Origin: RECO01 sp050485385
GTDB lineage: Bacteria > Pseudomonadota > Alphaproteobacteria > Geminicoccales > Geminicoccaceae
Length of the DNA stretch: 64,000 nt
Direction of reading: 5' to 3'
Assembly (NCBI GenBank): GCA_050485385.1
Contig: JBJHBG010000005.1
Location: 1-64,000 of the forward strand
Positions within the stretch are counted from its first letter, which is position 1; each line of letters starts with the position of its first letter. Shown here one piece after another: positions 1 to 8,996 of the stretch. The notes beneath the pieces were generated by a model. The model had not been told where the DNA came from, did no database searches, and saw only the letters and a program-made list of their open reading frames with translations. The translations under genes and the position numbers were made by a program.

Positions 1-194
1 GCCTCGACGGCGGCGAAACCATCGTCGTCCAGGGCGTGACCCGCGTGCGCGACGGCGTGCCCGTGCAGCCGCTCGAGGCGCCCGACGACGGCACCCCATC
101 GGCCGCGCCGGTCGTCGTCGGCGGCACTGGGGGGGCGCCCGCATGCCCATTTCCGATCTCGCCATCCGTCGCCCGGTGCTGGCGACGGTGGTGA
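1..194 (+). CDS. RND efflux periplasmic adaptor (MFP/HlyD family), C-terminal end only
   Basis: This is the last ~63 codons of a gene that begins left of the window; the complete codons start at base 3. The readable part contains GGETIVVQGVTRVRDGVPVQ, the usual C-terminal strand pattern of membrane fusion proteins ('G..VV..G...LRDG..V'), followed by an Ala/Pro/Gly-rich tail. The frame stays open past the pump's start codon, so the stop lies at 192-194 and the two genes overlap by 52 nt. Adaptors of this family bridge the inner-membrane pump to an outer-membrane channel. Its position directly before an RND pump supports the call. The final ~17 residues, which overlap the pump gene, look like non-conserved tail. 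Confidence 0.75.
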   Translation, partial: LDGGETIVVQGVTRVRDGVPVQPLEAPDDGTPSAAPVVVGGTGGAPACPFPISPSVARCWRRW

Positions 195-3100
195 GCCTCC
201 TGGTCGTGGTCTTCGGCATCGCCTCGTTGCAACAGCTCCCGATCCGCGAGCTGCCGGACATCGACCGAGCGGTCGTCACCGTGACGACGACCTATACCGG
301 TGCCGCGCCGGAGATCGTCGACACCGATATCACCGAGGTCATCGAGGGTGCGGTGGCCGGTATCGCCGGCATCGAAAGCATCAGCTCGCAAAGCCGTCGC
401 GGTCGCGGCCAGACCACCATCACGTTCAGCACCGGTCGCGACATCGACGAGGCCACCAACGATGTCCGCGACGCCGTCGGCCGGGTGCGCGCGAATTTGC
501 CGAACGACGTCGACGAACCACGCATCGTCAAGAGCGACGCGGATGCCGACCCGGTCATGCGCATCGCGATCACCTCGGATCGCTGGAACGCCGCGGAGAT
601 CACCGATTATGCGGAGCGGTTCCTCGTCGACCGCCTCGCCACGGTCGATGGCGTCGCCAGCGTTCAGATCTACGGCCAGCGACGCTTCGCGATCCGCATC
701 TGGCTCGACCGCCGCGCCATGGCCGCGCGCAACCTGACCGTGGCCGACGTCGAGGCGGCGCTCCGGCGGAGCAACGTCGAGCTGCCGGCGGGCGAAGTCC
801 GTGGCCTGGACCGCCAGTTCGCCGTCCGCCTGGACGGCCGGCTGACCGACGTCGCCGGCTTCAGGAACCTCGTCGTGCAGCAGAGCGGCGACTTCCCGAT
901 CCGCCTCGGCGACATTGCCGAGGTCGAGCTGGGCGTCGCCGACGACCAGAACCGCGTCCGGGCCAATGGACTGGAATCGGTCGGTTTCGGCATCCTTCGT
1001 CAGTCGCAGTCGAATACGGTCGCGATCTCCGAGGGCGTGCGCGCCGAACTCGACCGCATCCGGCCGAACCTGCCCGAGGGTATGGACATATCGGTCGGCT
1101 CCGACGAGGCCATTTTCGTTGCCGCGTCGATCCGCGAGGTGCTGATCGCGCTCGCGATCTCGCTGGTGCTCGTGGTGGCCGTCATCTTCGTCTTCCTCGC
1201 CTCCTGGCGGGCGACGCTGGTCCCGGCGGTGACCATTCCGGTGGCGCTGATCGGCTCGTTCATCCTCGTCAACGCCCTCGGCTTCTCCATCAACACCTTG
1301 ACGCTGCTGGCGCTGCTGCTGGCCATCGGCCTCGTCGTCGACGACGCCATCGTCGTGCTGGAGAACGTCCAGCGCCGGATCGAAGGCGGCGAAAGCCCGC
1401 TCACCGCGGCCTTCCTCGGCACCCGGCAGGTGACGTTCGCGATCATCGCCACCTCGCTCACCCTGATCGCCGTGTTCGTGCCGATCTCGTTCATGGAAGG
1501 TCAGGTCGGCCGGCTGTTCGTCGAGTTCGGCTTCGTCATGGCGGCGGCGGTGGTCATCTCGACCTTCGTGGCGCTCACCGTCTGCCCGGTGCTGGCCTCG
1601 AACGTGCTCTCGGGGCGCGAGGGTACGGGTCGTGCTGCCAAGGCGCTCGACCATGCGGTGCACGTCGTGCAGGCCGGCTATCGCCGCGCGCTGCGCAGCG
1701 CGATCGCCGCGCCCTTGCCGGTGGTCGCCATTTGCCTTCTGGTGGCCGGCGGCGCCGGCGCGCTGTTCACCAACCTCCCGCGCGAGCTGACGCCCACCGA
1801 GGACCGGGCGGTGGTGTTCATCCCGTTGACGGCACCGCAGGGCGCGACCGCCGACTACACCGACGAGCAGGCACGGCGCGTCGAGCAACTCGCCACGCCC
1901 CTGGTCGAAGAGGGCGTCGTCGAGACGGTGTTCTCGGTCGTCGGCTGGGGTGGCCGGCCCGAGCGCGCCTTCGTCGTGATGCGGCTCGCCCCGTGGGAGG
2001 CACGAACGACGACGCACACGGACGTCATCGGCCGGCTCGCACCGGGTATGCGCGACGTGCCGGGCGTGCGCGGCTTTCCGGTGAGCCCGGCCGGGCTCGG
2101 CCTGCGCGGCAGCAGCACGCCGTTGCGGGTCGTCGTCGGCGGCCCGGACTACGAGCAGGTCGAGGAATGGGCGCAGCGGCTGCTGGCCGAGGCCGAGACC
2201 AATCCGGGCCTGTTGAACGTCGAACTCGACTTCGAGCAGAACCTGCCGCAGCTGTCGCTCGACATCGACCGGGCTAGGGCCGACGACCTCGGCATTCCGA
2301 TCGAGACGGTGGCGAGCACCTTGCAGACCATGCTCGCCTCGCGCGAGGTGACCCGCTGGATCGACCGGGGTCGCGAGTATCCGGTGCTGATCCAGGCGCA
2401 GCTCGACGACCGACGCACGCCGGGCGATCTGTCCAACATCTTCGTCCGGGCCGGCGACGGTCAGACGCTCGTGCCCTTGAACGCGCTCGTCACGATCCGC
2501 GAGAACGCGGCGGCGCCCGAACTCAGGCGCTACGACCGGCTGCCGTCGGTGACGCTCACCGCCTCGCTTGCCGATGGCTACGACCTCGGCCGTGCGATCG
2601 ACTACATCGAGCGGATCGCGCCCCAGACGCTGCCGAGCGAGGCGCGTCTCGCCTTCGCTGGCCAGTCGCGCGAGTTCCTCGATGCCTCGGGTGGGATCCT
2701 CCTCACCTTCGTGCTGGCGCTGGTGATCGTGTTCCTCGTGCTCGCCGCCCAGTTCGAGAGCTTCGTCGATCCCCTGGTGATCATGCTCAGCGTGCCGCTG
2801 GCGATGGCGGGCGCGGTCTACGCCCTCGCCTGGACGGGCGTCTCGCTGAACCTCTACAGCCAAATCGGCATCGTCCTCCTCATCGGCCTCATGGCCAAGA
2901 ACGGCATCCTCATCGTCGAGTTCGCCAACCAACTCCGCGACGAGGGGATGAGCGTGCGCGAGGCGGTCGTCGAGGCGTCGGTCTTGCGCCTGCGGCCCAT
3001 CGTCATGACCATCGTCTCGACCATCCTCGGTGCCGTGCCGTTGGTCCTGGCGAGCGGGGCAGGGGCCGAATCGCGGCTCGCGATCGGCACCGTCATCATC

Positions 3101-3259
3101 GGCGGCTTGGCGCTCTCGGGCTTCTTGACGCTCTTCCTCACGCCCGTGCTCTACGACCTCATGGCCCGGTTCACGCGGCCCCGGGGTGCCGTCAGCCAGA
3201 AGCTCGAAGCGGAGCTGGCGGCGGCGGAACGGAGCCGTCAGGTCGCCGGCGGCGATTGA
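143..3259 (+). CDS. RND multidrug/solute efflux pump, HAE1 (AcrB-like) inner-membrane subunit
   Basis: At 1,038 residues it has the normal length for a proton-driven AcrB/MexB-type pump. The start MPISDLAIRRPVLATVVSLL is the typical first transmembrane helix. Central helices follow with LLLAIGLVVDDAIVVLENV (around residue 400), the TM4 motif with the paired Asp residues that carry protons. The second half repeats the layout (GIVLLIGLMAKNGILIVEFA near residue 920), as expected for the internally duplicated family. Large periplasmic porter/docking loops lie at about 35-330 and 560-870. The substrate cannot be predicted. The gene overlaps the adaptor by 52 nt, so the two are probably translationally coupled. 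No outer-membrane factor gene follows. Confidence 0.93.
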   Translation: MPISDLAIRRPVLATVVSLLVVVFGIASLQQLPIRELPDIDRAVVTVTTTYTGAAPEIVDTDITEVIEGAVAGIAGIESISSQSRRGRGQTTITFSTGRDIDEATNDVRDAVGRVRANLPNDVDEPRIVKSDADADPVMRIAITSDRWNAAEITDYAERFLVDRLATVDGVASVQIYGQRRFAIRIWLDRRAMAARNLTVADVEAALRRSNVELPAGEVRGLDRQFAVRLDGRLTDVAGFRNLVVQQSGDFPIRLGDIAEVELGVADDQNRVRANGLESVGFGILRQSQSNTVAISEGVRAELDRIRPNLPEGMDISVGSDEAIFVAASIREVLIALAISLVLVVAVIFVFLASWRATLVPAVTIPVALIGSFILVNALGFSINTLTLLALLLAIGLVVDDAIVVLENVQRRIEGGESPLTAAFLGTRQVTFAIIATSLTLIAVFVPISFMEGQVGRLFVEFGFVMAAAVVISTFVALTVCPVLASNVLSGREGTGRAAKALDHAVHVVQAGYRRALRSAIAAPLPVVAICLLVAGGAGALFTNLPRELTPTEDRAVVFIPLTAPQGATADYTDEQARRVEQLATPLVEEGVVETVFSVVGWGGRPERAFVVMRLAPWEARTTTHTDVIGRLAPGMRDVPGVRGFPVSPAGLGLRGSSTPLRVVVGGPDYEQVEEWAQRLLAEAETNPGLLNVELDFEQNLPQLSLDIDRARADDLGIPIETVASTLQTMLASREVTRWIDRGREYPVLIQAQLDDRRTPGDLSNIFVRAGDGQTLVPLNALVTIRENAAAPELRRYDRLPSVTLTASLADGYDLGRAIDYIERIAPQTLPSEARLAFAGQSREFLDASGGILLTFVLALVIVFLVLAAQFESFVDPLVIMLSVPLAMAGAVYALAWTGVSLNLYSQIGIVLLIGLMAKNGILIVEFANQLRDEGMSVREAVVEASVLRLRPIVMTIVSTILGAVPLVLASGAGAESRLAIGTVIIGGLALSGFLTLFLTPVLYDLMARFTRPRGAVSQKLEAELAAAERSRQVAGGD

Positions 3260-3397
3260 TCCCGCTCGCCGGCCCTCCCGTGCGCGCCGCGCGCTAGCCC
3301 GACAGGGGGTTTCCCCGCTCGGGTGGAGCCGCTAGTCAGCTTTACGATTTGCGACATCTAGGTCGCGGTGTCTAAAGCGTAGCGAGGGGACGGGGCG

Positions 3398-5881
3398 ATG
3401 GGCGGATGGCGGAGCTGGGTGCGGGGCGGCTTGCGGGCCGTGGTGGCCGCGCTTGGCTTCAGCTTGTTGTTGCCGGCCGTGGCGGCGGCGAACGACCCGG
3501 TCGACTGGGCCGGTGCATGGGACAGCCGCTGGCGCGGCGGCGGTGCGGTGCTCTTCTTCCAGCAGATCGGCGACCGGGTCGAGGGCACCTATCCGGTCCT
3601 CGGCGGTACCCTCAGCGGCCGGATCGACGGTCGCGTCCTGACCGGCGAGTGGAGCGATCCCGGCGGCAGCGGCAGCTTCACCTTTGCCATGGCGCCCGAC
3701 GGCCGCACCTTCATGGGCCGGTTCGGCACCGGCGAATGGTGGACCGCCGAACGGCGGCCGGCCGGCACCGTGCAGCCGGTCGGACCGGCGCAGGCAGCGA
3801 CGCCGGCGGCCGCCGTCCGTTCGTTCCTCCAGGCCGGTAACGAGACCCGCGACGGCCGAACCGATCGGATCGGCCCCGCCCTCACGCTCCTCGATTTCGA
3901 TGCTTACGAGGGGGAACTGACACCGGCGCAGCGGCTGCAGCACGCGACGAGCCTGTTCCGCATCCTCGACCAACTCACGTTCCGCGCCTGGGACGTCCGT
4001 CCGCCGTCGAACGACGTCGACGCGTTCACGGCCACGCTGCGCCAAGCCGGCACACGGGTGCCGTTCGCCTTGACGTTCCGGCGCGGCGAGCGGCGCGGCG
4101 AGCCGGTCTGGTTTCTGGTCGTGCCGCCGGCAGGGGAGATGGAAGTGGCGCTGGAGCGCCTGCTCGTCCGCAGCGACGGCGAACTGCCGCACGTCTACGA
4201 GCACCATCAGCTCCGATCGCCGCGCGATACCATCCGGACGTTCCTCGAGAAATGGTACTCGGGCTCGCCCGAAGCCGGCGACAAGATCCTGCGCACCCTC
4301 GATCTCAGCCAGCTCGCGGCCCCCGTGCGCAACGACGAGGGCATGCTGCGCGCCGAGTTCCTGAAGGAGGTGCTCGACCGGATCGGTTACGTGCTGTGGC
4401 AGGAGATCTCGGACGATCGGGAACGCCGCGCGCCCTACATGCACTTCCGGCACCCGGAAGGCGTCGTCGAACTGGTGCGCAACGAGCAGGACGACGGTAG
4501 TCACATCTGGCAGTTCAGCGTCGAGACGGTGGCCAACGTCCGGCCGTTGTTCATGGCGCTGGAGGACATGCCGCCCGACGACGACGTCACGCTCGCGGCG
4601 GTGTCGCCCTTCTTCGAGCTGCGCAGTCAGATCCGCGCCATCGACCGCAACCTCCTGATGGAGGTCGGGCCGATGGAGTTGTGGCAGTGGCTGGCGCTCG
4701 TGCTCTACCTCCTGATCAGCGTCCCGGTGAGCTGGGTGCTGGCCTGGATCGTCGCCCGGATCTTCCGCCTCAAGCCGCGCAAGGGCGAGACGCTCAGCGC
4801 CAGCGCTCGGTTCCTCTGGCCCTTGCGTGTGATCTTCGTGGCGCAGTTCGGGCTCCTCGCCATTCCGATCCTTGGGCTGCCGCAGGCGGTGGAACTGCCC
4901 CTGCGTTTCGTCATCGGCCTGTTCGAGGCGATCGCCGGCGGCTGGCTCGCCTTCCACCTGATCGACAAGCTGAGCCGCGTCTACGCCGAGCACTCGAGCC
5001 GCTACGGCTATCAGGACGAGATCCTGCGCTCGCTGGCGACCTCGACCATGAAGTTCCTGGTGATCGTCGGCGCCGCCCTCTACCTCGCCGAAGTGCTTTC
5101 GATCCCCTGGCAAGGCGTCATCGCCGGTCTCGGCGTCGGCGGCATCGCGGTCGCCCTCGCCGCCCAGGGCACCGTCGCCAACTTCATCGGCGGGCTCACG
5201 CTGTTCGCCGACAAGCCCCTGCGCGTCGGCGACTTCTGCCGCTTCGGCGAGCAGGTCGGGACGGTCGAGGCGATCGGCCTCCGCTCGGTCAAGATCCGCT
5301 CGCTCGACCGCACGCTGGTGACGGTGCCCAACGCCGAGTTCGTCAACATGTCGCTGGAGAATTTCGGCAAGCGCGACATGATCCTCCTACGCACCACCAT
5401 CGAGCTGCGCTACGAGACCACGCCCGATCAGCTCCGTTGGGTCCTCCAGGAGTTCAGGAAGCTCCTGTTGCAGCACCCGAAGGTGACGGACGCACCGGCT
5501 CGCGCCCGGTTCGAGGGCTTCGGCGCGCACTCCTTGAACATCGGCATCTTCGCCTACGTGCGCACCTCGGACATCAACGACTTCCTCGCCGTGCAGGAGG
5601 ATCTGTACCTGCGGATGATCGACCTCGTCGACGCGTCCGGCACGGGCTTCGCCTTCCCGTCGAACGTCACCTATCTGGCGCGGGATACCGGCATCGACGA
5701 CGACCGCAAGGCGCGGGTCGAGGCGATCGTCAAGCAACTCCGGGACAACGACAACCTGCCGTTCCCGGACTTCGACAGTGACGCCCGCTACGGCATGATG
5801 GACCAGCTCGAATACCCGTCGCCGGGCTCGCCGCACAGTCGGCGGGCGATCCAGCGGCGCAGCCAGCAGGCGGCGGACTGA
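3398..5881 (+). CDS. Large MscS-family mechanosensitive channel with periplasmic N-terminal domain
   Basis: This 827-residue protein starts with a signal peptide (hydrophobic stretch ~10-33 ending AVAAAND). A periplasmic region of roughly 390 residues follows, then several membrane helices (~430-590). The pore helix and beta domain are recognisable near 570-640: GVIAGLGVGGIAVALAAQG, then TVANFIGGLTLFADKPLRVGD and RTLVTVPNAEFVN, which is the classic MscS TM3 and following segment. E. coli MscS has ~286 residues, so this belongs to the large multi-domain class (MscK/YbdG-like). It would release solutes on hypo-osmotic shock, or act as a regulated channel. The start is preceded by a strong purine-rich ribosome site (GAGGGGACGGGG). 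The gene stands alone and converges with the Bug gene at 5925. Confidence 0.9.
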   Translation: MGGWRSWVRGGLRAVVAALGFSLLLPAVAAANDPVDWAGAWDSRWRGGGAVLFFQQIGDRVEGTYPVLGGTLSGRIDGRVLTGEWSDPGGSGSFTFAMAPDGRTFMGRFGTGEWWTAERRPAGTVQPVGPAQAATPAAAVRSFLQAGNETRDGRTDRIGPALTLLDFDAYEGELTPAQRLQHATSLFRILDQLTFRAWDVRPPSNDVDAFTATLRQAGTRVPFALTFRRGERRGEPVWFLVVPPAGEMEVALERLLVRSDGELPHVYEHHQLRSPRDTIRTFLEKWYSGSPEAGDKILRTLDLSQLAAPVRNDEGMLRAEFLKEVLDRIGYVLWQEISDDRERRAPYMHFRHPEGVVELVRNEQDDGSHIWQFSVETVANVRPLFMALEDMPPDDDVTLAAVSPFFELRSQIRAIDRNLLMEVGPMELWQWLALVLYLLISVPVSWVLAWIVARIFRLKPRKGETLSASARFLWPLRVIFVAQFGLLAIPILGLPQAVELPLRFVIGLFEAIAGGWLAFHLIDKLSRVYAEHSSRYGYQDEILRSLATSTMKFLVIVGAALYLAEVLSIPWQGVIAGLGVGGIAVALAAQGTVANFIGGLTLFADKPLRVGDFCRFGEQVGTVEAIGLRSVKIRSLDRTLVTVPNAEFVNMSLENFGKRDMILLRTTIELRYETTPDQLRWVLQEFRKLLLQHPKVTDAPARARFEGFGAHSLNIGIFAYVRTSDINDFLAVQEDLYLRMIDLVDASGTGFAFPSNVTYLARDTGIDDDRKARVEAIVKQLRDNDNLPFPDFDSDARYGMMDQLEYPSPGSPHSRRAIQRRSQQAAD

Positions 5882-5886
5882 CCGCA

Positions 5887-5918
5887 AGCCGGCCCGCTCC
5901 CGCAGGAACGGGCCGGCT
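5887..5918. terminator. Bidirectional stem-loop between convergent genes
   Basis: A perfect 10-bp inverted repeat, AGCCGGCCCG (5887-5896) and CGGGCCGGCT (5909-5918), encloses a 12-nt loop. It lies between the stop of the MscS gene and the stop of the oppositely transcribed Bug gene. There is no clear T tract on either side, so it may be a weak intrinsic terminator or an mRNA 3' stabiliser. Confidence 0.55.
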
Positions 5919-5924
5919 CCGGCC

Positions 5925-6929
5925 TTACCCGGCGGTGAGCAGGTCGCGGTAGCGTTCGGCGAGTTCGGCGGTGGCGCGGGCCGACGCCATGGCCGTCTCC
6001 TCGCCGGCGATGCTGATGAACTCGGCCGGCAGCCCGGTCGCCGTCATGCGCTCGGTGAACTCCGGATCCTCCAGCACCTGCACCATGGTGGAGCGGATGA
6101 CTTCCATCTCCTCCGGGAAGTCGGCGATGGTCTGGCCGTGGATCGCCCAGGAGCGAGCGGAGGTGAGCGACGGCACGTCGACGCCGAGCGCCGCATTGGC
6201 CGAGGGCGCGTTGTTGGAGCGCTCCGGCAACGGGTTCTCGTCGAGGAACACGCAAAGCGTGCGCACCTGCTCGCCGAGCGTCAGCACGATCCCCATGGGC
6301 AGGGCGCAGGCGTCGACCTCGCCGGTGATCGCCGCCATGGCCGAGGGGTTGCCGCCGCCATAGGGGATCAGGTTGAACTGCGCGCCGGTCGCCTCGCCCA
6401 GCGACAGGGTGCAGATCGAGGCCGGGTGGGGCAGACGGCTCTTCGAGATGTTCACCGTGCGCTGCCGGCCGGTCTCGACGAGTTGCTCGATGCTCTGGAT
6501 CGGTGAGTTGGCGCCGGTGAAGATGCACATCGGCTCTTCGACGAACTGCTGGATGTAGACGAAGTCCTCGCCGACCCTGATATGCGGGGCCTGCAACGTC
6601 AGCATCAGCACCTCGGGGCCGATATAGGTGTTGAGCAGATGGTGGGGGTCGGGCTCGACCCGCTGCAGATAGTGCTCGTAGCCGACCTGCCCGGCGGCGC
6701 CGGGGAAGAAGCCGAACTCGAAGTTGGTATCGAGATACTTCTGCCAGACTTGGCAGAAGATGCGGGCGTCGCGGTCGGCGCCGCCGCCCTCGCCGGTCGG
6801 CGTGGTGATCGACATGTTCCGCGCGGGAAAGGTGTTGCCGAACGCGCCGCGCGCGAACGGCAGGCCGGCGAGCCCGAGGGCGCCGGCGGCGGCGAAGGTG
6901 CGCCTGGACAGGGGAAGGCTGCGGGTCAT
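5925..6929 (-). CDS. Bug/TctC-type solute-binding protein of a tripartite tricarboxylate transporter
   Basis: The 334-residue secreted protein has a Tat-like leader (LSRRTFAAAGALGLAGLPFA). It is followed by FPARNMSITTPTGEGGGADRDARIF, a Bug-type first strand that binds the ligand carboxylate. Further family features are GQVGYEHYLQRVEPDPHHLL and NISKSRLPHPASI. The ribosome site GGGAG lies 7 nt before the ATG. It is about as long as its neighbour at 7009-8025 and clearly paralogous to it (shared GAAGQ.GYE, SRLPHPA, GGNPS/TTMAAITGEVDA). Bug proteins capture organic acids in the periplasm for TctAB permeases, and a tctB-tctA pair lies at 12087-14126. The ligand is unknown. It was probably duplicated from its neighbour. 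Confidence 0.87.
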   Translation of the reverse strand: MTRSLPLSRRTFAAAGALGLAGLPFARGAFGNTFPARNMSITTPTGEGGGADRDARIFCQVWQKYLDTNFEFGFFPGAAGQVGYEHYLQRVEPDPHHLLNTYIGPEVLMLTLQAPHIRVGEDFVYIQQFVEEPMCIFTGANSPIQSIEQLVETGRQRTVNISKSRLPHPASICTLSLGEATGAQFNLIPYGGGNPSAMAAITGEVDACALPMGIVLTLGEQVRTLCVFLDENPLPERSNNAPSANAALGVDVPSLTSARSWAIHGQTIADFPEEMEVIRSTMVQVLEDPEFTERMTATGLPAEFISIAGEETAMASARATAELAERYRDLLTAG

Positions 6930-6957
6930 GGTTCGCTCCCTACGTCGTTGGTACTTG

Positions 6958-6996
6958 CCGACGGTCCGGCGCAGGCAGCCCGCGCCGGACCGTCGG
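6958..6996. terminator. 15-bp perfect stem-loop between the two Bug genes
   Basis: CCGACGGTCCGGCGC (6958-6972) pairs perfectly with GCGCCGGACCGTCGG (6982-6996) around a 9-nt loop. It sits 12 nt beyond the stop codon of the upstream Bug gene and 28 nt before the ATG of the next. With no T run it may act as an attenuator or RNase-blocking stem that sets unequal expression of the two binding proteins. Confidence 0.55.
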
Positions 6997-7008
6997 AGGA
7001 TCGTTGGG

Positions 7009-8025
7009 TCAGGCGGTGATCAGGTCGCGGTACTGGTTGGCGAGGTCGATCGTCTGGCGAACGATCCGCATCGCCTGTTCCTCACCCTGAAACGACACCG
7101 CCTCGAACGGCACGCCGCTACGCGCGTAGACCTCTTCCAGTTCGGGATCCTCGAACACCTTCGGTAAGGTCTCTTCGATGACCGCGCGCACGTCGGCGTC
7201 GTTCTCCCAGACCTCGGTGTGGATCGCGAGACCGGTGTTGTGCTCCAGTTCCGGAAGATCGAGCCCGAACACTTCGTTGGCGGTCGGCGGATTGCCCATC
7301 TGCGGATTCAGCGCCGCATCGTACTTGAACGTGCAGAGCACCCGAAGCTGGTCGCCGAGTTGGATCGCCTGGTTGGCGGTGGTGGCGGCGGCGTCGACCT
7401 CGCCCGTGATCGCCGCCATGGTCGTCGGGTTGCCGCCGGCGAAGGGGATCAGATTGAAGCTGGCGCCCAACTCGTCGGCGAGGGCGAGCGCGCCGATGGT
7501 AGCCGGATGCGGCAGGCGGCTGGTCGAGACGCTGATGGTCCGCCGGCGCCCTTCCTCGACCAGATCCTCGATGGTCTGGAAGGGGCTGTCCCGGCCGACG
7601 AAGATCACCATCGGCACGCCGCCGGTGCTGGCGATGTACGTGATGTCCTCCGGAATGCGGTAGTTCGGCCGCTGGGTGACGTACATGATCACCTCCGGGC
7701 CGATGTTGCCGAACAGGAGGTTGTGGCCGTCCCGCTCCTTCCGGTGGACGTAGACCTCGTAGCCCGCTTGACCGGCGGCACCCGGATAGAATTCGAACTC
7801 GAACTCGACGCCCAGTTGCTTGCGCCACACCTGGGTAAAGTTGCGGGCGTGGTTCTCGACGCCGCCGCCGACGTTGGTCGGGCAGACGATGGTGATGTTG
7901 CGCGACGGGTAGCTCCGGGCGAACGCCGGCCGGATGATCGACGGCGCGAACACACCGGCGCCGAGCGCCGCGGTGCCCTTCACCAGCGACCGCCGCGACA
8001 CCCCACCCCCGAGGATTCGGGTCAT
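7009..8025 (-). CDS. Bug/TctC-type solute-binding protein of a tripartite tricarboxylate transporter
   Basis: The chosen ATG at 8025 gives 338 residues. The frame is open 91 codons further, but only this start has a ribosome site (GGGAGG, 5 nt upstream) and puts a Tat-type leader first: GGGVSRRSLVKGTAALGAG, then FAPSIIRPAFARS. The mature protein begins YPSRNITIVCPTNVGGGVEN, the Bug-family ligand loop, and carries FNLIPFAGGNPTTMAAITG. It should bind a carboxylated substrate in the periplasm for the TctB-TctA permease encoded 4 kb away. It lies downstream of the GntR regulator on the same strand, and a motif shared with the regulator's promoter precedes it (8155-8172). This suggests common control. 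Confidence 0.88.
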   Translation of the reverse strand: MTRILGGGVSRRSLVKGTAALGAGVFAPSIIRPAFARSYPSRNITIVCPTNVGGGVENHARNFTQVWRKQLGVEFEFEFYPGAAGQAGYEVYVHRKERDGHNLLFGNIGPEVIMYVTQRPNYRIPEDITYIASTGGVPMVIFVGRDSPFQTIEDLVEEGRRRTISVSTSRLPHPATIGALALADELGASFNLIPFAGGNPTTMAAITGEVDAAATTANQAIQLGDQLRVLCTFKYDAALNPQMGNPPTANEVFGLDLPELEHNTGLAIHTEVWENDADVRAVIEETLPKVFEDPELEEVYARSGVPFEAVSFQGEEQAMRIVRQTIDLANQYRDLITA

Positions 8026-8154
8026 GCTTGCCTCCCTGATCGTGTCCGCCGGTGGGTCGTTCGGCTCGGCCGGCAGACGTTGGCCTCTCCCTTGGCTTCG
8101 GTGCTTGCCATCGACCGGGTCGGTGGTGCCCGGCGACAGCGAGACGGTCGCATT

Positions 8155-8172
8155 GGAAAAATCGATATTCCG
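8155..8172. promoter_or_regulatory. Candidate operator (copy 1) upstream of the Bug gene
   Basis: GGAAAAATCGATATTCCG is AT-rich and partly palindromic (core ATCGAT). ATCGATATTCCG matches ATCGATATTTCCG at 9001-9013, in the regulator/FAH intergenic region, with a one-base gap. Both copies sit upstream of genes of the same putative regulon. This is inference from sequence similarity only. Confidence 0.35.
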
Positions 8173-8230
8173 ATGCGCCCAAAGCAGTTCTCGACAATAT
8201 CGCGCGTGCGTCACGAATGCAACGCCGCGG

Positions 8231-8914
8231 TCATCCGGCCGCCACGGCTGCGCCGAGCGACGGCCGGAGGAACCGTCCGGTACGCGTGTAGTGGGCAATC
8301 AGGAGGGCCGCCGCCGCGTCGGCGTTGCGGTCGAGCGTCGCTTCCATGATGGCGCGATGCTCGTTGGTGACGTCGCGGCTGGGATGAGCGGCGAGGCCGG
8401 CGAGGCGGCGATAGCGGATATTCTGGTCGTAGAGCTGGTCGCAGTAGCGCAGCAGGATCGACGAACCGCAGGCAGCGATCAGCGCCGCGTGGAAGGATTT
8501 GTGATGCACCTCCCAGTCGGGGTTCTCGACGAAGCGGTCGGGCGACTGCGAACGGGGCGCCCTGGACAGGCGATAGAACGCCAGCACGATGCGCTCCTCC
8601 CACTCGGTCCCGCCATGGGCGATCGATTCGCGCAGGGCCCGTTCCTCCAGCCAGCAGCGGGTACGCAACAGCTCCTCGAACTCGCCCTCGCTGACGTCCA
8701 CCACGCGAAAGCCACGCTGATCGGCGCGTTCGACGAGGCCGTCGGCAACCAGCAGCGTCAGCGCCTCGCGGATCGGCCCCGCACCGATACCGTAGCGGTC
8801 GCGCAGCTCCTCGACCTTCAGCTTGCGTGCGGGTGGCAGGACGCCGGACAGGATGTCGGCGCGAAAGCGCGCATAGGCCTGACTGGTCAACGATCCGTTC
8901 GCTTCGACCAGCAT
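8231..8914 (-). CDS. GntR-family (FadR/FCD subfamily) transcriptional regulator
   Basis: The protein is 227 residues from the ATG at 8914, chosen over an upstream in-frame ATG (8989) because GGAAAGGGTGG precedes it. The N-terminal winged helix is clear: LTSQAYARFRADILSGVLPP, then LKVEELRDRYGIGAGPIREAL and LVERADQRGFRVVDVS. The C-terminal all-helical FCD domain (~80-215) keeps the metal-site pattern D..FH..L (VHHKSFHAALIAACGS) and the later H residues (NEHRAIMEATL). Such regulators are usually repressors released by small organic acids. It is transcribed away from the FAH-hydrolase operon and shares with it a 131-bp divergent promoter region carrying a palindrome, so it probably controls the island at 5925-14126. 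Confidence 0.9.
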   Translation of the reverse strand: MLVEANGSLTSQAYARFRADILSGVLPPARKLKVEELRDRYGIGAGPIREALTLLVADGLVERADQRGFRVVDVSEGEFEELLRTRCWLEERALRESIAHGGTEWEERIVLAFYRLSRAPRSQSPDRFVENPDWEVHHKSFHAALIAACGSSILLRYCDQLYDQNIRYRRLAGLAAHPSRDVTNEHRAIMEATLDRNADAAAALLIAHYTRTGRFLRPSLGAAVAAG

Positions 8915-8982
8915 GGTTCCACCCTTTCCGATTCGGCGTCGCCGGTGCACGGGTACAGTGATGGTTCTCATAGCTTCCGCGT

Positions 8983-8996
8983 TTGACACCTGTCAA
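8983..8996. promoter_or_regulatory. Palindromic operator / -35 element in the divergent GntR-FAH promoter
   Basis: TTGACACCTGTCAA is a perfect TTGACA/TGTCAA inverted repeat with a 2-nt centre. TTGACA also matches the sigma-70 -35 box for the plus-strand operon, with TATTTC 17 nt downstream (9006-9011) as a poor -10. A GntR dimer bound here would cover the promoter. It lies 68 nt upstream of the regulator's ATG and 50 nt upstream of the FAH gene's GTG. Confidence 0.5.

Noticed and set aside
7009..8298. A longer Bug protein starting at 8298
   Set aside because: The extra 91 residues lack conservation and would bury the signal peptide; GGGAGG marks the ATG at 8025.
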